Assembly (NCBI RefSeq): GCF_019635465.1
Contig: NZ_JAHBZK010000011.1
Location: forward strand, 62,001-126,000
Source of the DNA: Hydrogenophaga sp.
Lineage (GTDB): Bacteria > Pseudomonadota > Gammaproteobacteria > Burkholderiales > Burkholderiaceae_C
Direction of reading: 5' to 3'
Length of the DNA: 64,000 nucleotides
The translations under genes were made by a program, and so were the position numbers. The notes beneath the pieces were generated by a model, which was given only the letters and a program-made list of their open reading frames with translations, was not told the origin of the DNA and made no database searches. Positions 47,628-57,051 of this stretch are shown piece by piece. Position 1 is the stretch's first letter. Every line of letters starts with the position of its first letter.

Positions 47628-47640
47628 TCTGCATTGCAGA
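47628..47640. promoter_or_regulatory. 13-bp palindrome TCTGCA-T-TGCAGA (site 1)
   Basis: A perfect dyad 31 bp before the first acyl-CoA dehydrogenase gene, in the gap with the LysR gene. It fits the LysR T-N11-A rule. The identical arms occur at 52866-52878 in the other divergent gap of this catabolic region, and a right half-site TGCAGA stands at 50113-50118 just before the IclR gene. Confidence 0.65.
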
Positions 47641-47670
47641 ATTTGATCCCGAATTGAACAAGGACATGGC

Positions 47671-48867
47671 ATGGATCTGAACTTCACGCCCGACGAAGAG
47701 GCCTTTCGCAGCGAAGTGCGCGGCTTCTTGAAAGCGCAGTTGCCGCAAGACCTGTCGGCCAAGGTGCGCGAGGGCCTGCGGCTGACCAGGGACGACATGG
47801 CGCAATGGCACCAGATCCTGAACCAGCGCGGCTGGCTGGCCAACCACTGGCCCGAGCAATACGGCGGGCCGGGCTGGAGCGCGGTGCAGAAGTTCATCTT
47901 CGAGCTCGAGTGCGCGCTTGCGCATTCGCCGCGCACGGTGCCGTTCGGGGTGGGCATGCTGGGGCCGGTGCTCATCAAGTACGGCAACGAGGCGCAGAAG
48001 CGCTACTGGCTGCCGCGCATCCTGAGCGGCGAGGACTGGTGGTGCCAGGGCTATTCCGAGCCGGGCGCGGGCTCGGACTTGGCGGGCGTGAAGACCACCG
48101 CGGTACGCCAGGGGGACCACTATCTCGTCAACGGCCAGAAGACCTGGACCACGCTGGGGCAGCACGCCAACATGATCTTCTGCCTGGTGCGCACCAACCG
48201 CGATGCCAAGAAGCAGGAGGGGATCAGCTTCTTGCTGGTGGACATGAACACACCCGGCGTCGAGGTGCGTCCCATCATCACGCTCGATGGCGAGCACGAA
48301 GTCAACGAGGTGTTCTTCACCGACGTGAAGGTGCCACTGGAGAACCTGGTTGGCGAGGAAGACAAAGGCTGGACCTGCGCCAAGTACCTGCTGACCTACG
48401 AACGCACCAACATCGCTGGCGTGGGCTTCTCGGTGGCCGGGCTCGAGAAGCTCAAGATCGCCGCGGCCCGCGTGATGCACAAAGGCCGGCCCCTGTCGCA
48501 GGACCCGCTGTTCGCGGCCCGCCTGGCCCGGGTCGAGATTGACCTGGAGAACATGAAGACGACCAACCTGCGGGTGCTCGCCGCCGTGGCCGGCGGTGGC
48601 GTGCCAGGCGCCGAGAGCTCGATGCTCAAGATCCGCGGCACCGAGATCCGCCAGGAGCTGCTCTCGCTCATGCGCCGCGCCATGGGGCCCTACGCCTTGC
48701 CCTTTGTCGAAGCCGCACTGCACGCCGGCCACGAGGCGCCCCCGATCGGTCCGCCCGAAGCGCGGGCCGCTGCGGCGCAGTACTTCAACTACCGCAAGCT
48801 GTCGATCTTCGGCGGCTCCAACGAGATCCAGAAAAACATCATCTCCAAGATGATCCTCGGCCTGTGA
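47671..48867 (+). CDS. Acyl-CoA dehydrogenase, pimeloyl-CoA dehydrogenase large-subunit type
   Basis: FAD enzyme of 398 residues that introduces the alpha-beta double bond into an acyl-CoA. Full ACAD layout: N-terminal helices, GYSEPGAGSDLAGVKTTA in the middle beta domain (FAD/acyl site), and C-terminal FGGSNEIQKNIISK. It resembles the large subunit of the PimC/PimD enzyme for dicarboxylyl-CoA. The partner gene follows 9 nt later, so a heteromeric enzyme is likely. Substrate inferred only. Confidence 0.88.
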   Translation: MDLNFTPDEEAFRSEVRGFLKAQLPQDLSAKVREGLRLTRDDMAQWHQILNQRGWLANHWPEQYGGPGWSAVQKFIFELECALAHSPRTVPFGVGMLGPVLIKYGNEAQKRYWLPRILSGEDWWCQGYSEPGAGSDLAGVKTTAVRQGDHYLVNGQKTWTTLGQHANMIFCLVRTNRDAKKQEGISFLLVDMNTPGVEVRPIITLDGEHEVNEVFFTDVKVPLENLVGEEDKGWTCAKYLLTYERTNIAGVGFSVAGLEKLKIAAARVMHKGRPLSQDPLFAARLARVEIDLENMKTTNLRVLAAVAGGGVPGAESSMLKIRGTEIRQELLSLMRRAMGPYALPFVEAALHAGHEAPPIGPPEARAAAAQYFNYRKLSIFGGSNEIQKNIISKMILGL

Positions 48868-48876
48868 GCGACCACC

Positions 48877-50007
48877 ATGCACTTTGAACACACCGAAGAC
48901 CGGCGCATGCTCGCCGACACCCTGGATCGCTTTCTCGCCGATCAGTACCCCATCGAGGCCCGCCATGCGGCCGCCGCCTCGGAACTGGGCTTCAGCGAGA
49001 CTGTCTGGCGCGGCCTGGCCGACATCGGCGCCATCGGTGCCCTGTTCCCGGAGGCCGTGGGGGGCTTTGGCGGCGACGCCTTTGACGTCACCGTGGTGTT
49101 CGACAGCCTGGGCAAAGGCCTGGCGATCGAACCCTTCCTGGGCGCGCTGGTGGTGGGTCAGGCCATTGCGGCGGTCGGCACCGACGAACAAAAAGCCTGG
49201 CTGAGCCCATTGCTCGACGGCAGCACCGTTGCCGCCCTCGCCCACGACGAAGCCGGCGGCCACTACGAACTGGCGCACGTGGCCCTACGGGCCGAGCGCA
49301 CCCCGGCGGGCTACATGCTCGATGGCCACAAGGGCGTGGTGGTGCATGGGGAACAGGCCGGCCTGCTGCTGGTGAGCGCGCGTACCGCGGGCGCGGTGGA
49401 CGACGAGAATGGTCTGTCCTTGTTCCTGGTGCCGGCCAACGCACCTGGCCTCACGCGCCAGGGCTATGGGCGCGTGGACGGCGGGCGCGCGGCCGAGCTG
49501 CACTTCAACCAGGTGAGCGTGCCGGTCTCCGCTTTGCTGGGTGCACAAGGCCAGGGTCTGGCGGTGCTGGAGCGAGCCGTCGGCTGGGGCGTGCTGGCGC
49601 TGTGCGCCGAGGCCGTGGGCGCCATGGACGTGGTCAAACAAATGACGCTGGACTACCTGCGCACCCGGCAGCAGTTCGGCGTGCCCATCGGCAGCTTTCA
49701 GGCACTGCAGCACCGCATGGCCGACGTGCTGCTGGAGATTGAGCAGGCGCGCTCGGCCGTCATCAACGCCGCTGCGGCCATGGGCGCCGAGCGCGGCACG
49801 CGAGAGCGCGCCTTGTCGGCGGCCAAGTACAGCATCGGGCGCATCGGCACCCGCGTGGCCGAAGAGTGCATCCAGCTGCATGGCGGCATCGGCATGACCT
49901 GGGAGCTGCCGCTGGCACACTACGCCAAGCGCTTGGTGATGATCGACCACCAGCTGGGCGACGAAGACCATCACCTGGCGCGCTACATGGCGCTGGCCGT
50001 GCACTGA
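48877..50007 (+). CDS. Acyl-CoA dehydrogenase, pimeloyl-CoA dehydrogenase small-subunit type
   Basis: ACAD-family protein of 376 residues. LHGGIGMTWELPLAHYAKR near residue 340 is the conserved C-terminal motif with the catalytic-type glutamate. The middle domain has ALAHDEAGGHYELAHV where most ACADs have TEPxAGSD, a weaker FAD/acyl motif expected for the small subunit of paired dehydrogenases. Probably forms a complex with the product of the preceding gene. Confidence 0.87.
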   Translation: MHFEHTEDRRMLADTLDRFLADQYPIEARHAAAASELGFSETVWRGLADIGAIGALFPEAVGGFGGDAFDVTVVFDSLGKGLAIEPFLGALVVGQAIAAVGTDEQKAWLSPLLDGSTVAALAHDEAGGHYELAHVALRAERTPAGYMLDGHKGVVVHGEQAGLLLVSARTAGAVDDENGLSLFLVPANAPGLTRQGYGRVDGGRAAELHFNQVSVPVSALLGAQGQGLAVLERAVGWGVLALCAEAVGAMDVVKQMTLDYLRTRQQFGVPIGSFQALQHRMADVLLEIEQARSAVINAAAAMGAERGTRERALSAAKYSIGRIGTRVAEECIQLHGGIGMTWELPLAHYAKRLVMIDHQLGDEDHHLARYMALAVH

Positions 50008-50131
50008 TGGCCGGCGCGATGGCTCATTGAGCTGGCAGCGGGGGACAGGTTTACCCTCAGGCCGCAGCCACCATGGAATCGCTGCAATCGGGGTACATTC
50101 CCAAGCTCGAAGTGCAGAACGGAATTCCATT

Positions 50132-50992
50132 TTGAGCGCAACCCCAGTCCCCACTGCGCCAGGCACGCCGGCCGGTACAGTCAGCGACCGCGCTGCCCGC
50201 GCCAGGCGCCCTGCGCCCGCGCGCAAACCCAAGGAAGACCGCCACTTTGTCACCGCTCTGGCGCGCGGGTTGGAGGTGCTGGCCTGCTTTCGCACCGGTG
50301 AAGCCACGCTGAGCAACCAGGAGCTCGCGCAGCGCTGCAAGCTGCCCAAGTCGACCGTCTCGCGCCTGACCATGACGTTGACCAAGCTGGGATACCTGAT
50401 CCATGTGGCCGAGAGCGGCCGCTACCGCCTGGGCACCGCGTGCCTGGCCCTGGGCAGTGCCCTGCTCACGCGACTGGATGTGCGCAAGGTGGCGCGCCCG
50501 ATGATGCAGGAGCTGGCCAACTTCTCTGGGGCGTCGGTGTCGCTGGGCGTGCGCGACAAGCTCTCGATGATCTATGTCGAGAATTGCCGCAGCAAGGCCG
50601 CGCTGACGCTGACACTGGACGTGGGCTCGCGCATGCCTCTGGCGGCATCGGCCATCGGCCGGGCCTGGCTGGCGGCGGTGCCGGACGCCGAGAGAGAAGC
50701 GGCGCTCGACCAGATCCGCGAACTCGACCACCTGGCCTGGCCAGGCGTGCAGGCCGGGGTCGAGAAAGCCATCGAGGACTACCGCACCCTGGGTGTGACC
50801 TGCTCGTTCGGCGACTGGAACAAGGAGGTCAACGGCATCGCGCGGGCCTTTGACCCCGGCAACGGTCTGCCCATGATGGCGGTCAACGTCGGCGGCGCCT
50901 CGTACAACCTCTCACCCGAATTCCTGCTGAAAGAAGTGCGACCACGCCTGCTCGACGTGGTGCGTGCCATCGAGGACGCGCTGCCGCGCTGA
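50132..50992 (+). CDS. IclR-family transcriptional regulator
   Basis: A regulator of about 286 residues: a proline/alanine/arginine-rich leader, winged HTH at about 40-100 (LSNQELAQRCKLPKSTVSRLTMTLTKLGYL), then the IclR effector domain (GRAWLAAVPDAER). No ATG or GTG exists upstream of the HTH in frame; TTG (LSATPVP) with GGA 9 nt upstream is the likely start. It lies inside the acyl-CoA region after the paired dehydrogenases and converges on a third dehydrogenase, so it is a good candidate for controlling the region. Confidence 0.85.
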   Translation: MSATPVPTAPGTPAGTVSDRAARARRPAPARKPKEDRHFVTALARGLEVLACFRTGEATLSNQELAQRCKLPKSTVSRLTMTLTKLGYLIHVAESGRYRLGTACLALGSALLTRLDVRKVARPMMQELANFSGASVSLGVRDKLSMIYVENCRSKAALTLTLDVGSRMPLAASAIGRAWLAAVPDAEREAALDQIRELDHLAWPGVQAGVEKAIEDYRTLGVTCSFGDWNKEVNGIARAFDPGNGLPMMAVNVGGASYNLSPEFLLKEVRPRLLDVVRAIEDALPR

Positions 50993-51007
50993 CGCGGCCC
51001 ACCTGGC

Positions 51008-52810
51008 TCAGAACCAGGCGTCGCGCATCGCGTGGTGGCTGTCGTCCACGCTGCGCAGCAAGGCCAGCTGAGGCGCCACCTTGGGCAGTTCCCAGCGGAA
51101 AAACCACTGCGCGGCCTGCACTTTGCCGCGGTAGAACGCCTCGTCTGCGTCGGTGACCGGGAAGGCGAGCATTTGCTGCGCCACGGTGGCCTGGCGCAAC
51201 CAGACCCAGGCCAGCACGGTGTGGCCAAAGGCTTCGAGAAACAGATTTGCGTTGGCCAGCACCGCCTCGCGATCGGTCCGCAGGGGTGCGCTCAGCGCCT
51301 GCACCGTGCCCAACACGTCCTGCCAGGCGGCGCGCAACGCCTGCGCATGCGTCTTCAGCAGCGGCTGCTGCATGGCGTTGTCCACCACGCCCTCCACCAA
51401 GGGTTGCATCACCGCCAGGGCGGCGCCGTCCTGCATCGCCACCTTGCGCCCCAGCAGGTCCAGCGCCTGAATGCCGTGGGTGCCTTCGTGAATCATGTTG
51501 AGCCGGTTGTCGCGCCAGAACTGCTCGACCGGGTATTCGCGCGTGTAGCCATAGCCGCCCAGAACCTGGATCGCCAGGGAATTGGCCTCCAGGCACCATT
51601 GCGACGGCCAGGACTTCACCACCGGGGTCAGCAGCTCCAGCAGCAGGCCGGCCGCCTGGCGTTGCGCCGCGTCGGTGTGCGTGCGCTGCTCGTCGACCAG
51701 CCAGGCTGCATACAGCGCCAGGCCGTAGGCCCCCTCCACATAGCACTTCTGCGCCAGCAGCATGCGGCGCACGTCGGCGTGCGCGACCAGGGGCAGCGGC
51801 GGCGAAGCCGGATCGCGGTTGGCCGGTGAGCGACCCTGGGTGCGCTCGCGCGCGTATTGCAACGAGGCTAGGTAGCCGCGGTAGCCCAGCATGATGGCGC
51901 CCATGCCGACGCCGATGCGGGCCTCGTTCATCATGTGGAACATGCACGACAGGCCATCGTTGGGCTGCCCGACCATCTCGCCCACGCAGGCGTCGTTCTC
52001 GCCAAACGACAACATCGTTGACGTGGTGCCGCGCCAGCCGCACTTGTGAATCAGGCCCGCCAGGGCCACGTCGTTGCGCTCGCCCACCTGCCCCTGTGCG
52101 TCGGTGTGGAATTTGGGCACGGTAAACAGTGAGATGCCGCGCACGCCAGCCGGCGCGTCCGCCAGCCGCGCCAGCACCAGGTGCACGATGTTCTCGCCCA
52201 GCTCGTGATCGCCGCCCGAGATGAACACCTTCTGGCCTTTGATGCGGTAGCGCCCATCGCCCATCGGCGTGGCCTGGGTGTGCAGATCGGCCAGGCTGGA
52301 GCCCGCTTGCGGCTCGGTCAGTGCCATGGTGCCGAAGAAGCGCCCGCTGCGCAGCGCCGGCAGGTAGCGCTTACGCTGCAGGTCGGTGCCGAACTTCTCG
52401 ATCACGTTGGCGTTGGAGGCCGTCAGCCCCACATACGATGTGGTGGCGACATTGGCGCTGCGAAACACCGACAGGCAGGCCTGCGTCACCAGCACCGGCA
52501 GTTGCATGCCGCCGGCCGCTTCGTCGACGCTGGCGGCCAGAAAGCCGGCATCGGCGTAGGCGCGCACCGCCGCCTTCACCCCATCGGGCAACACCACCTT
52601 GCCATCCTCTATGCGTGGCTCCTGCTCGTCGCCCAGCCGCTGGTGTGGTGCGAACAGGTCCTCGGCGATGCGCACGGCCGTATCCAGCGCCGCCTCGAAG
52701 GTCTCCCGGCTGTGCTCGCGGTAGCGCTCCCGTTGCAGCAAAGCCTGCGCCTGCAGCACCTCGAACAACTGGAATTGGATGTCGCGTCGGGCAATCAGCG
52801 GGGTTTGCAT
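51008..52810 (-). CDS. Acyl-CoA dehydrogenase with C-terminal extension (about 600 residues)
   Basis: ACAD of 600 residues, longer than the usual 380-400 and like the DmdC/AidB-type long enzymes. The acyl/FAD motif ALTEPQAGSSLADL is at about residue 160, FISGGDHELGENIVHLVLARL follows, and IQVLGGYGYTREYPVEQFWRDNRLNMIHEGTHGIQALDLLGRK is the conserved active-site region. The last 150 residues form the extra helical domain. Start MQTPLIARR is preferred over a much longer upstream frame. Divergent from the FadJ-like gene across a 135-bp gap containing a 13-bp palindrome. Confidence 0.88.
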   Translation of the reverse strand: MQTPLIARRDIQFQLFEVLQAQALLQRERYREHSRETFEAALDTAVRIAEDLFAPHQRLGDEQEPRIEDGKVVLPDGVKAAVRAYADAGFLAASVDEAAGGMQLPVLVTQACLSVFRSANVATTSYVGLTASNANVIEKFGTDLQRKRYLPALRSGRFFGTMALTEPQAGSSLADLHTQATPMGDGRYRIKGQKVFISGGDHELGENIVHLVLARLADAPAGVRGISLFTVPKFHTDAQGQVGERNDVALAGLIHKCGWRGTTSTMLSFGENDACVGEMVGQPNDGLSCMFHMMNEARIGVGMGAIMLGYRGYLASLQYARERTQGRSPANRDPASPPLPLVAHADVRRMLLAQKCYVEGAYGLALYAAWLVDEQRTHTDAAQRQAAGLLLELLTPVVKSWPSQWCLEANSLAIQVLGGYGYTREYPVEQFWRDNRLNMIHEGTHGIQALDLLGRKVAMQDGAALAVMQPLVEGVVDNAMQQPLLKTHAQALRAAWQDVLGTVQALSAPLRTDREAVLANANLFLEAFGHTVLAWVWLRQATVAQQMLAFPVTDADEAFYRGKVQAAQWFFRWELPKVAPQLALLRSVDDSHHAMRDAWF

Positions 52811-52865
52811 GGGATTGTGGTGGCCAAGGCTTCTGGCTATTATCCGCTTCGTTTTGAAATCATGT

Positions 52866-52878
52866 TCTGCACTGCAGA
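52866..52878. promoter_or_regulatory. 13-bp palindrome TCTGCA-C-TGCAGA (site 2)
   Basis: Perfect dyad with arms identical to site 1 (47628-47640), in the divergent gap between the long acyl-CoA dehydrogenase and the FadJ-like operon. The shared site suggests that one regulator, LysR (46672-47556) or IclR (50132-50992), controls both transcription units. Confidence 0.65.
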
Positions 52879-52945
52879 CTATGGTTATCCCTAGGACCAG
52901 CCTGGGGCGCGGCCTCGCCAGCGACCCCACAAGTGGAGACTCCCC

Positions 52946-55033
52946 ATGCATCCGGTGGCCCTCACCACGCAAGGCCAAGTGGCCGTGCTCACCTTTCAGA
53001 ACCCGCCGGTCAACGGCTTGGGCCATGCGCTTCGCGCGGGCATCCTGTCGGCCCTGGATCGCGCACTGGCCGATCCGGCCATAGCCGCCATCGTTTTGAC
53101 CGGCGGCGAGTCGCTCTTCTCCGGAGGAGCTGATGTGCGCGAGTTCGGCACACCGAAGTCGTCGATGTCGCCCAACCTGCCGGACGTGATCCGCGCCCTG
53201 GACGACGCCCATAAGCCCGTTATTGCAGCCATCGCAGGGCACGCCCTGGGCGGCGGTCTGGAGCTCGCGCTCGGCTGCCACTACCGGGTGGCGCGAAAGG
53301 ACGCCACGCTCGGCCTGCCCGAGGTCAAGCTCGGCCTGCTGCCGGGTGCCGGGGGCACTCAACGCCTGCCGCGAGCGATCGGTGTGGAGGCCGCACTGAA
53401 CATGATCGTCTCGGGCGCACCGCAAAAGGCCGCTGCCTTTGCCGGCACCACCCTGGTCGACGAGGTGGTGGAAGCAGATGTGGTGGCCGCTGCAATCGCC
53501 TTTGCCGCCCGGGCCGCCACCGAGCGAATGCCCCTGCGCCGCCTGCGCGACATCAAACTGCCCAGCGCCGGCACCGACGCCTTTCTGCAGTTCGCACGCA
53601 CCAGCGTCAAGGCGGCCGCCAAGGGCTTGCCGGCGCCACTGGCCTGCGTGGAAGCCGTGGCCGACAGCGTGACCCAACCCTTCGACGAAGGCCTGCGCCG
53701 CGAACGCGCGGCCTTCTTTGCGCTTATGAACACACCCGAATCGCGCGCAGCACGCCATGTGTTCGCGGCCGAGCGCGCCGCGGGCAAACTGCCCGATGTG
53801 CCGAGCGACACGCCGTTGCGACCGATCCAGCGGGTCGGGGTGATCGGCGCCGGCACCATGGGCGGCGGCATCACCATGAACTTCCTGAACGTCGGCATCC
53901 CGGTGGTGCTGCTCGAATCCAGCCAGGAAGCCCTCGAGCGCGGGCTGGCGACCATCCGGCGCAACTACGATAACAGCGCGCGCCGCGGCAAGCTCACCGC
54001 CGACCAGGTCGCGCAGCGCCTGGCCTTGATTTCGCCCACGCTGAGCTACGACGCGTTCAAGGATGTCGACCTTGTGATCGAGGCCGTGTTCGAACAGATG
54101 GACGTGAAGGAATCGGTGTTCCGCCAACTCGATGCGGTGTGCAAGCCCGGAGCCATCCTGGCCTCGAACACCTCGTACCTGGACATCAACCGCATTGCCG
54201 GCTTCACCTCGCGGCCGCAGGATGTGCTCGGCCTGCACTTCTTCAGCCCGGCCAACGTCATGCGACTGCTCGAGATCGTGCGCGGTGAGCAGACCGCCAA
54301 AGATGTGATGGCCACCGCGCTGGCCTTGGGCAAAAAGATTCGCAAGGTCTCGGTGGTCTCGGGTGTGTGCGACGGCTTCATCGGTAACCGCATGGTGGCA
54401 CGCTACGGCGCCGCCGCGAACGCGCTGATCGTGGCGGGCGCCTCACCGCAGCAAATCGACAAGGCGCTGGAGCGCTTCGGCTTTGCCATGGGTCCGTTTC
54501 GCATGGGCGACCTGGCGGGGCTGGACATCGGCTGGGCCACGCGCAAGCGCCGCGCTGCCGAAGCGGGCGTGCCGCACGAGCCGACCGTTGCCGACAAATT
54601 GTGCGAGCTGGGCCGCTTTGGCCAGAAGACCGGCGCCGGCTGGTACCGCTACGAGCCCAGCGCGCGCGACGCCCTGCCCGACCCCGTTGTGGAACAACTG
54701 GTCAACGAGTACCGCGCGGCCAAGGGCGTGACCCCGCGCAAAGTGAGCGATGAAGAGGTGGTGCAACGATGCGTGTTCGCGCTGGTCAACGAAGCGGCGC
54801 GCATTCTGGAAGAAGGCATCGCGGTGCGCGCCTCCGACGTCGATCTGGTCTACCTCAATGGCTACGGCTTCCCTGCCCATCGCGGTGGGCCCATGTGCTA
54901 TGCGAACGAGGTCGGCCTGTTCAACGTGGTGCGTGCCCTGCGTGGTTTCGCCAGCGAACCGGGCGCGTTCGATTGGTGGCAACCCGCTCCCCTGCTGCGC
55001 AAGCTGGCCGAAGAGGGTCAGCGCTTCGCCTGA
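52946..55033 (+). CDS. Bifunctional enoyl-CoA hydratase / 3-hydroxyacyl-CoA dehydrogenase (FadJ/PimF-like)
   Basis: A 695-residue beta-oxidation enzyme. Residues 1-190 are a crotonase domain ([20 protein letters not shown], the [19 protein letters not shown] loop with the catalytic-type glutamate). The NAD-binding 3-hydroxyacyl-CoA dehydrogenase domain starts near 293 ([20 protein letters not shown]), with [11 protein letters not shown] (catalytic histidine) and a duplicated C-terminal domain. GTGGAG stands before the ATG. First gene of a plus-strand operon with thiolase, SDR, kinase, dehydrogenase, ligase and alcohol dehydrogenase. Confidence 0.92.
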   Translation: MHPVALTTQGQVAVLTFQNPPVNGLGHALRAGILSALDRALADPAIAAIVLTGGESLFSGGADVREFGTPKSSMSPNLPDVIRALDDAHKPVIAAIAGHALGGGLELALGCHYRVARKDATLGLPEVKLGLLPGAGGTQRLPRAIGVEAALNMIVSGAPQKAAAFAGTTLVDEVVEADVVAAAIAFAARAATERMPLRRLRDIKLPSAGTDAFLQFARTSVKAAAKGLPAPLACVEAVADSVTQPFDEGLRRERAAFFALMNTPESRAARHVFAAERAAGKLPDVPSDTPLRPIQRVGVIGAGTMGGGITMNFLNVGIPVVLLESSQEALERGLATIRRNYDNSARRGKLTADQVAQRLALISPTLSYDAFKDVDLVIEAVFEQMDVKESVFRQLDAVCKPGAILASNTSYLDINRIAGFTSRPQDVLGLHFFSPANVMRLLEIVRGEQTAKDVMATALALGKKIRKVSVVSGVCDGFIGNRMVARYGAAANALIVAGASPQQIDKALERFGFAMGPFRMGDLAGLDIGWATRKRRAAEAGVPHEPTVADKLCELGRFGQKTGAGWYRYEPSARDALPDPVVEQLVNEYRAAKGVTPRKVSDEEVVQRCVFALVNEAARILEEGIAVRASDVDLVYLNGYGFPAHRGGPMCYANEVGLFNVVRALRGFASEPGAFDWWQPAPLLRKLAEEGQRFA

Positions 55034-55059
55034 ACACAAGAACACCGAGGAGCCATTTC

Positions 55060-56238
55060 ATGATCGACGCCGTCATCGTCTCCACCGCGCGCACCGGGCT
55101 GGCCAAGAGCTGGAAGGGTGCCTTCAACATGACCTATGGCGCCACGTTGGGTGGCCACGCGGTGCAACACGCGGTGCAGCGCGCCGGCGTGGACCCGGGC
55201 GAGATCGAGGACTGCATCATGGGCGGCACTTTCGGCGAAGGCACCACCGGCGGCAACATCGCGCGCGCGATCGCCCTGCGCGCGGGCCTTCCTGTCACGG
55301 TGGCAGGCATGACGGTCAACCGCTTTTGCTCGTCGGGCCTGCAGACCATCGCCATGGCCGCCCAGCGCGTGATGCTCGAAGGTGCGCCCGCCATCGTGGC
55401 CGGGGGGGTCGAGAGCATCAGCTGCGTGCAAAACGAGGCCAACACCCACATGCGTCGTGACCCCTGGTTGGTGGAGCACAAACCCGAGCTGTACTGGAGC
55501 ATGCTGCAGACGGCCGAGACCGTGGCCCAGCGCTACGGCATCAGCAAGCTCGCGCAGGACGAGTACGGCGTGCGCAGTCAGCAGCGCGCCGCCGCGGCGC
55601 AGGCAGCCGGTCGCTTCAAGGACGAGATCGTGCCCATGACCACCACCATGGGCGTGGTGGACAAGGCCAGCGGACGGGTCACCACCCAAGCGGTGACCAT
55701 CGACAGCGACGAAGGCATCCGACCCGACACCACGCTGGCGGGGGTACAGAAGATTCGCGCTGCCCTGCCCGGTGGCGTGGTCACCGCGGGCAACGCCAGC
55801 CAGTTCTCTGACGGGGCATCGGCCTGTGTCGTCATGAACGGCAAGCGCGCCGAGCAACTGGGCCTGCAGCCGCTGGGCATCTTTCGCGGCTTCGCCGTCG
55901 CCGGTTGTGAGCCCGACGAGATGGGCATCGGGCCGGTGTTCGCGGTGCCGCGCCTGCTGCAGCGCGCCGGCCTCAAGGTCGACGACATCGGCTTGTGGGA
56001 ACTCAACGAGGCCTTTGCCTGCCAGGTGATCTACAGCCGCGACAGGCTGGGCATTCCCGATGAACTGCTCAACGTCAACGGCGGCGCCATCGCGGTGGGT
56101 CACCCCTATGGCGTCAGCGGTGCGCGCCTGACCGGCCACGCGCTGATCGAAGGCAAGCGGCGCGGCGCGAAGTACGTCGTGGTGACCATGTGCATCGGTG
56201 GCGGCCAGGGTGCCGCCGGGCTGTTCGAAGTCTGCTGA
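55060..56238 (+). CDS. Acetyl-CoA acyltransferase (thiolase)
   Basis: Thiolase of 392 residues that cleaves 3-ketoacyl-CoA. Acyl-accepting cysteine in [11 protein letters not shown] (about residue 88), catalytic histidine in [12 protein letters not shown] and second cysteine in [14 protein letters not shown] replaces the more frequent HPLG. Start MIDAVIV has CGAGGAG upstream. It lies 26 nt after the FadJ-like gene and 11 nt before the SDR gene. Confidence 0.92.
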   Translation: MIDAVIVSTARTGLAKSWKGAFNMTYGATLGGHAVQHAVQRAGVDPGEIEDCIMGGTFGEGTTGGNIARAIALRAGLPVTVAGMTVNRFCSSGLQTIAMAAQRVMLEGAPAIVAGGVESISCVQNEANTHMRRDPWLVEHKPELYWSMLQTAETVAQRYGISKLAQDEYGVRSQQRAAAAQAAGRFKDEIVPMTTTMGVVDKASGRVTTQAVTIDSDEGIRPDTTLAGVQKIRAALPGGVVTAGNASQFSDGASACVVMNGKRAEQLGLQPLGIFRGFAVAGCEPDEMGIGPVFAVPRLLQRAGLKVDDIGLWELNEAFACQVIYSRDRLGIPDELLNVNGGAIAVGHPYGVSGARLTGHALIEGKRRGAKYVVVTMCIGGGQGAAGLFEVC

Positions 56239-56249
56239 AGGAGACGCCC

Positions 56250-57023
56250 ATGAGCGTGAAGCAACTGTTTCAACTGGACGGCCAGGTGGCCCTGGTCACC
56301 GGAGGCTCGCGGGGGCTGGGCCTGCAGATGGCCCAGGCCCTGGGCGAGATGGGCTGCAAGGTCGCCATCAGCGCGCGCAAGGCCGACGAGCTGGCCGAGG
56401 CCAGGCAGCACCTGCAGGCGCTCGGCATCACGGTGCAGACCGTGGTGAGCGACCTGCAAAAGACCGACCGCGTACCGGCCCTGGTCGACGAAGTCGTCAG
56501 CGGGCTCGGGCCCATCGACATCCTGGTCAACAACGCTGGCGCGACCTGGGGCGCACCCGCCGAGGACTACCCCGACGAGGCCTGGCACAAGGTGATGAAC
56601 CTCAACATCAATGCGCCCTTCTTCCTCTCGCGCGAGGTGGGTCGGCGCTGCATGATCCCGCGCCAGCACGGCAAGATCATCACCATCGCCTCGGTGGCCG
56701 GCCTCAAGGGCATGGGGCCGGGCGTGCACACCGTGGCCTACAACACCTCCAAGGCGGCGGCCATCAATTTCACGCGTGCGCTGGCCAGCGAATGGGGGCG
56801 CTACAACATCAACGTCAACGCCATATGCCCGGGCTTCTTCCCCTCGAAGATGTCCGAAGGCCTGCTCGAGAAAATCGGCGACGCGGTGACGGCGCGCACG
56901 CCGCTCAAGCGTCTCGGCGGCGACGAGGACCTGATGGGCACGGTGGTGTTCCTGGCCAGCGAGGCCTCGCGTCACATCACCGGGCAATACATCGCGGTCG
57001 ATGGGGGCTCGTCCGCCATCTGA
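56250..57023 (+). CDS. Short-chain dehydrogenase/reductase
   Basis: Classical SDR of 257 residues. Cofactor motif TGGSRGLG at about 16-23, NNAG at about 91-94, catalytic serine in IASVAG, and YNTSK with catalytic tyrosine and lysine. ARKADEL after the second strand suggests NADP(H) use. AAGGAG precedes ATG. In the levulinate-type pathway an SDR reduces or oxidises a hydroxyacyl-CoA intermediate; a similar role here is inferred from the following kinase and dehydrogenase. Confidence 0.9.
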   Translation: MSVKQLFQLDGQVALVTGGSRGLGLQMAQALGEMGCKVAISARKADELAEARQHLQALGITVQTVVSDLQKTDRVPALVDEVVSGLGPIDILVNNAGATWGAPAEDYPDEAWHKVMNLNINAPFFLSREVGRRCMIPRQHGKIITIASVAGLKGMGPGVHTVAYNTSKAAAINFTRALASEWGRYNINVNAICPGFFPSKMSEGLLEKIGDAVTARTPLKRLGGDEDLMGTVVFLASEASRHITGQYIAVDGGSSAI

Positions 57024-57051
57024 CGCGAATGCTTGCCGCAGACCCGATCGC

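Noticed and set aside
50121-50128. GGAATTCC before the IclR gene as an operator
   Set aside because: An 8-bp palindrome is too short to call alone and it overlaps the probable ribosome-binding site; only the TGCAGA half-site next to it is mentioned.
51008-54238. A 1076-codon minus-strand frame suggesting a giant fusion protein
   Set aside because: Only the part from 52810 downward is an acyl-CoA dehydrogenase; the rest is antisense to the FadJ-like gene.
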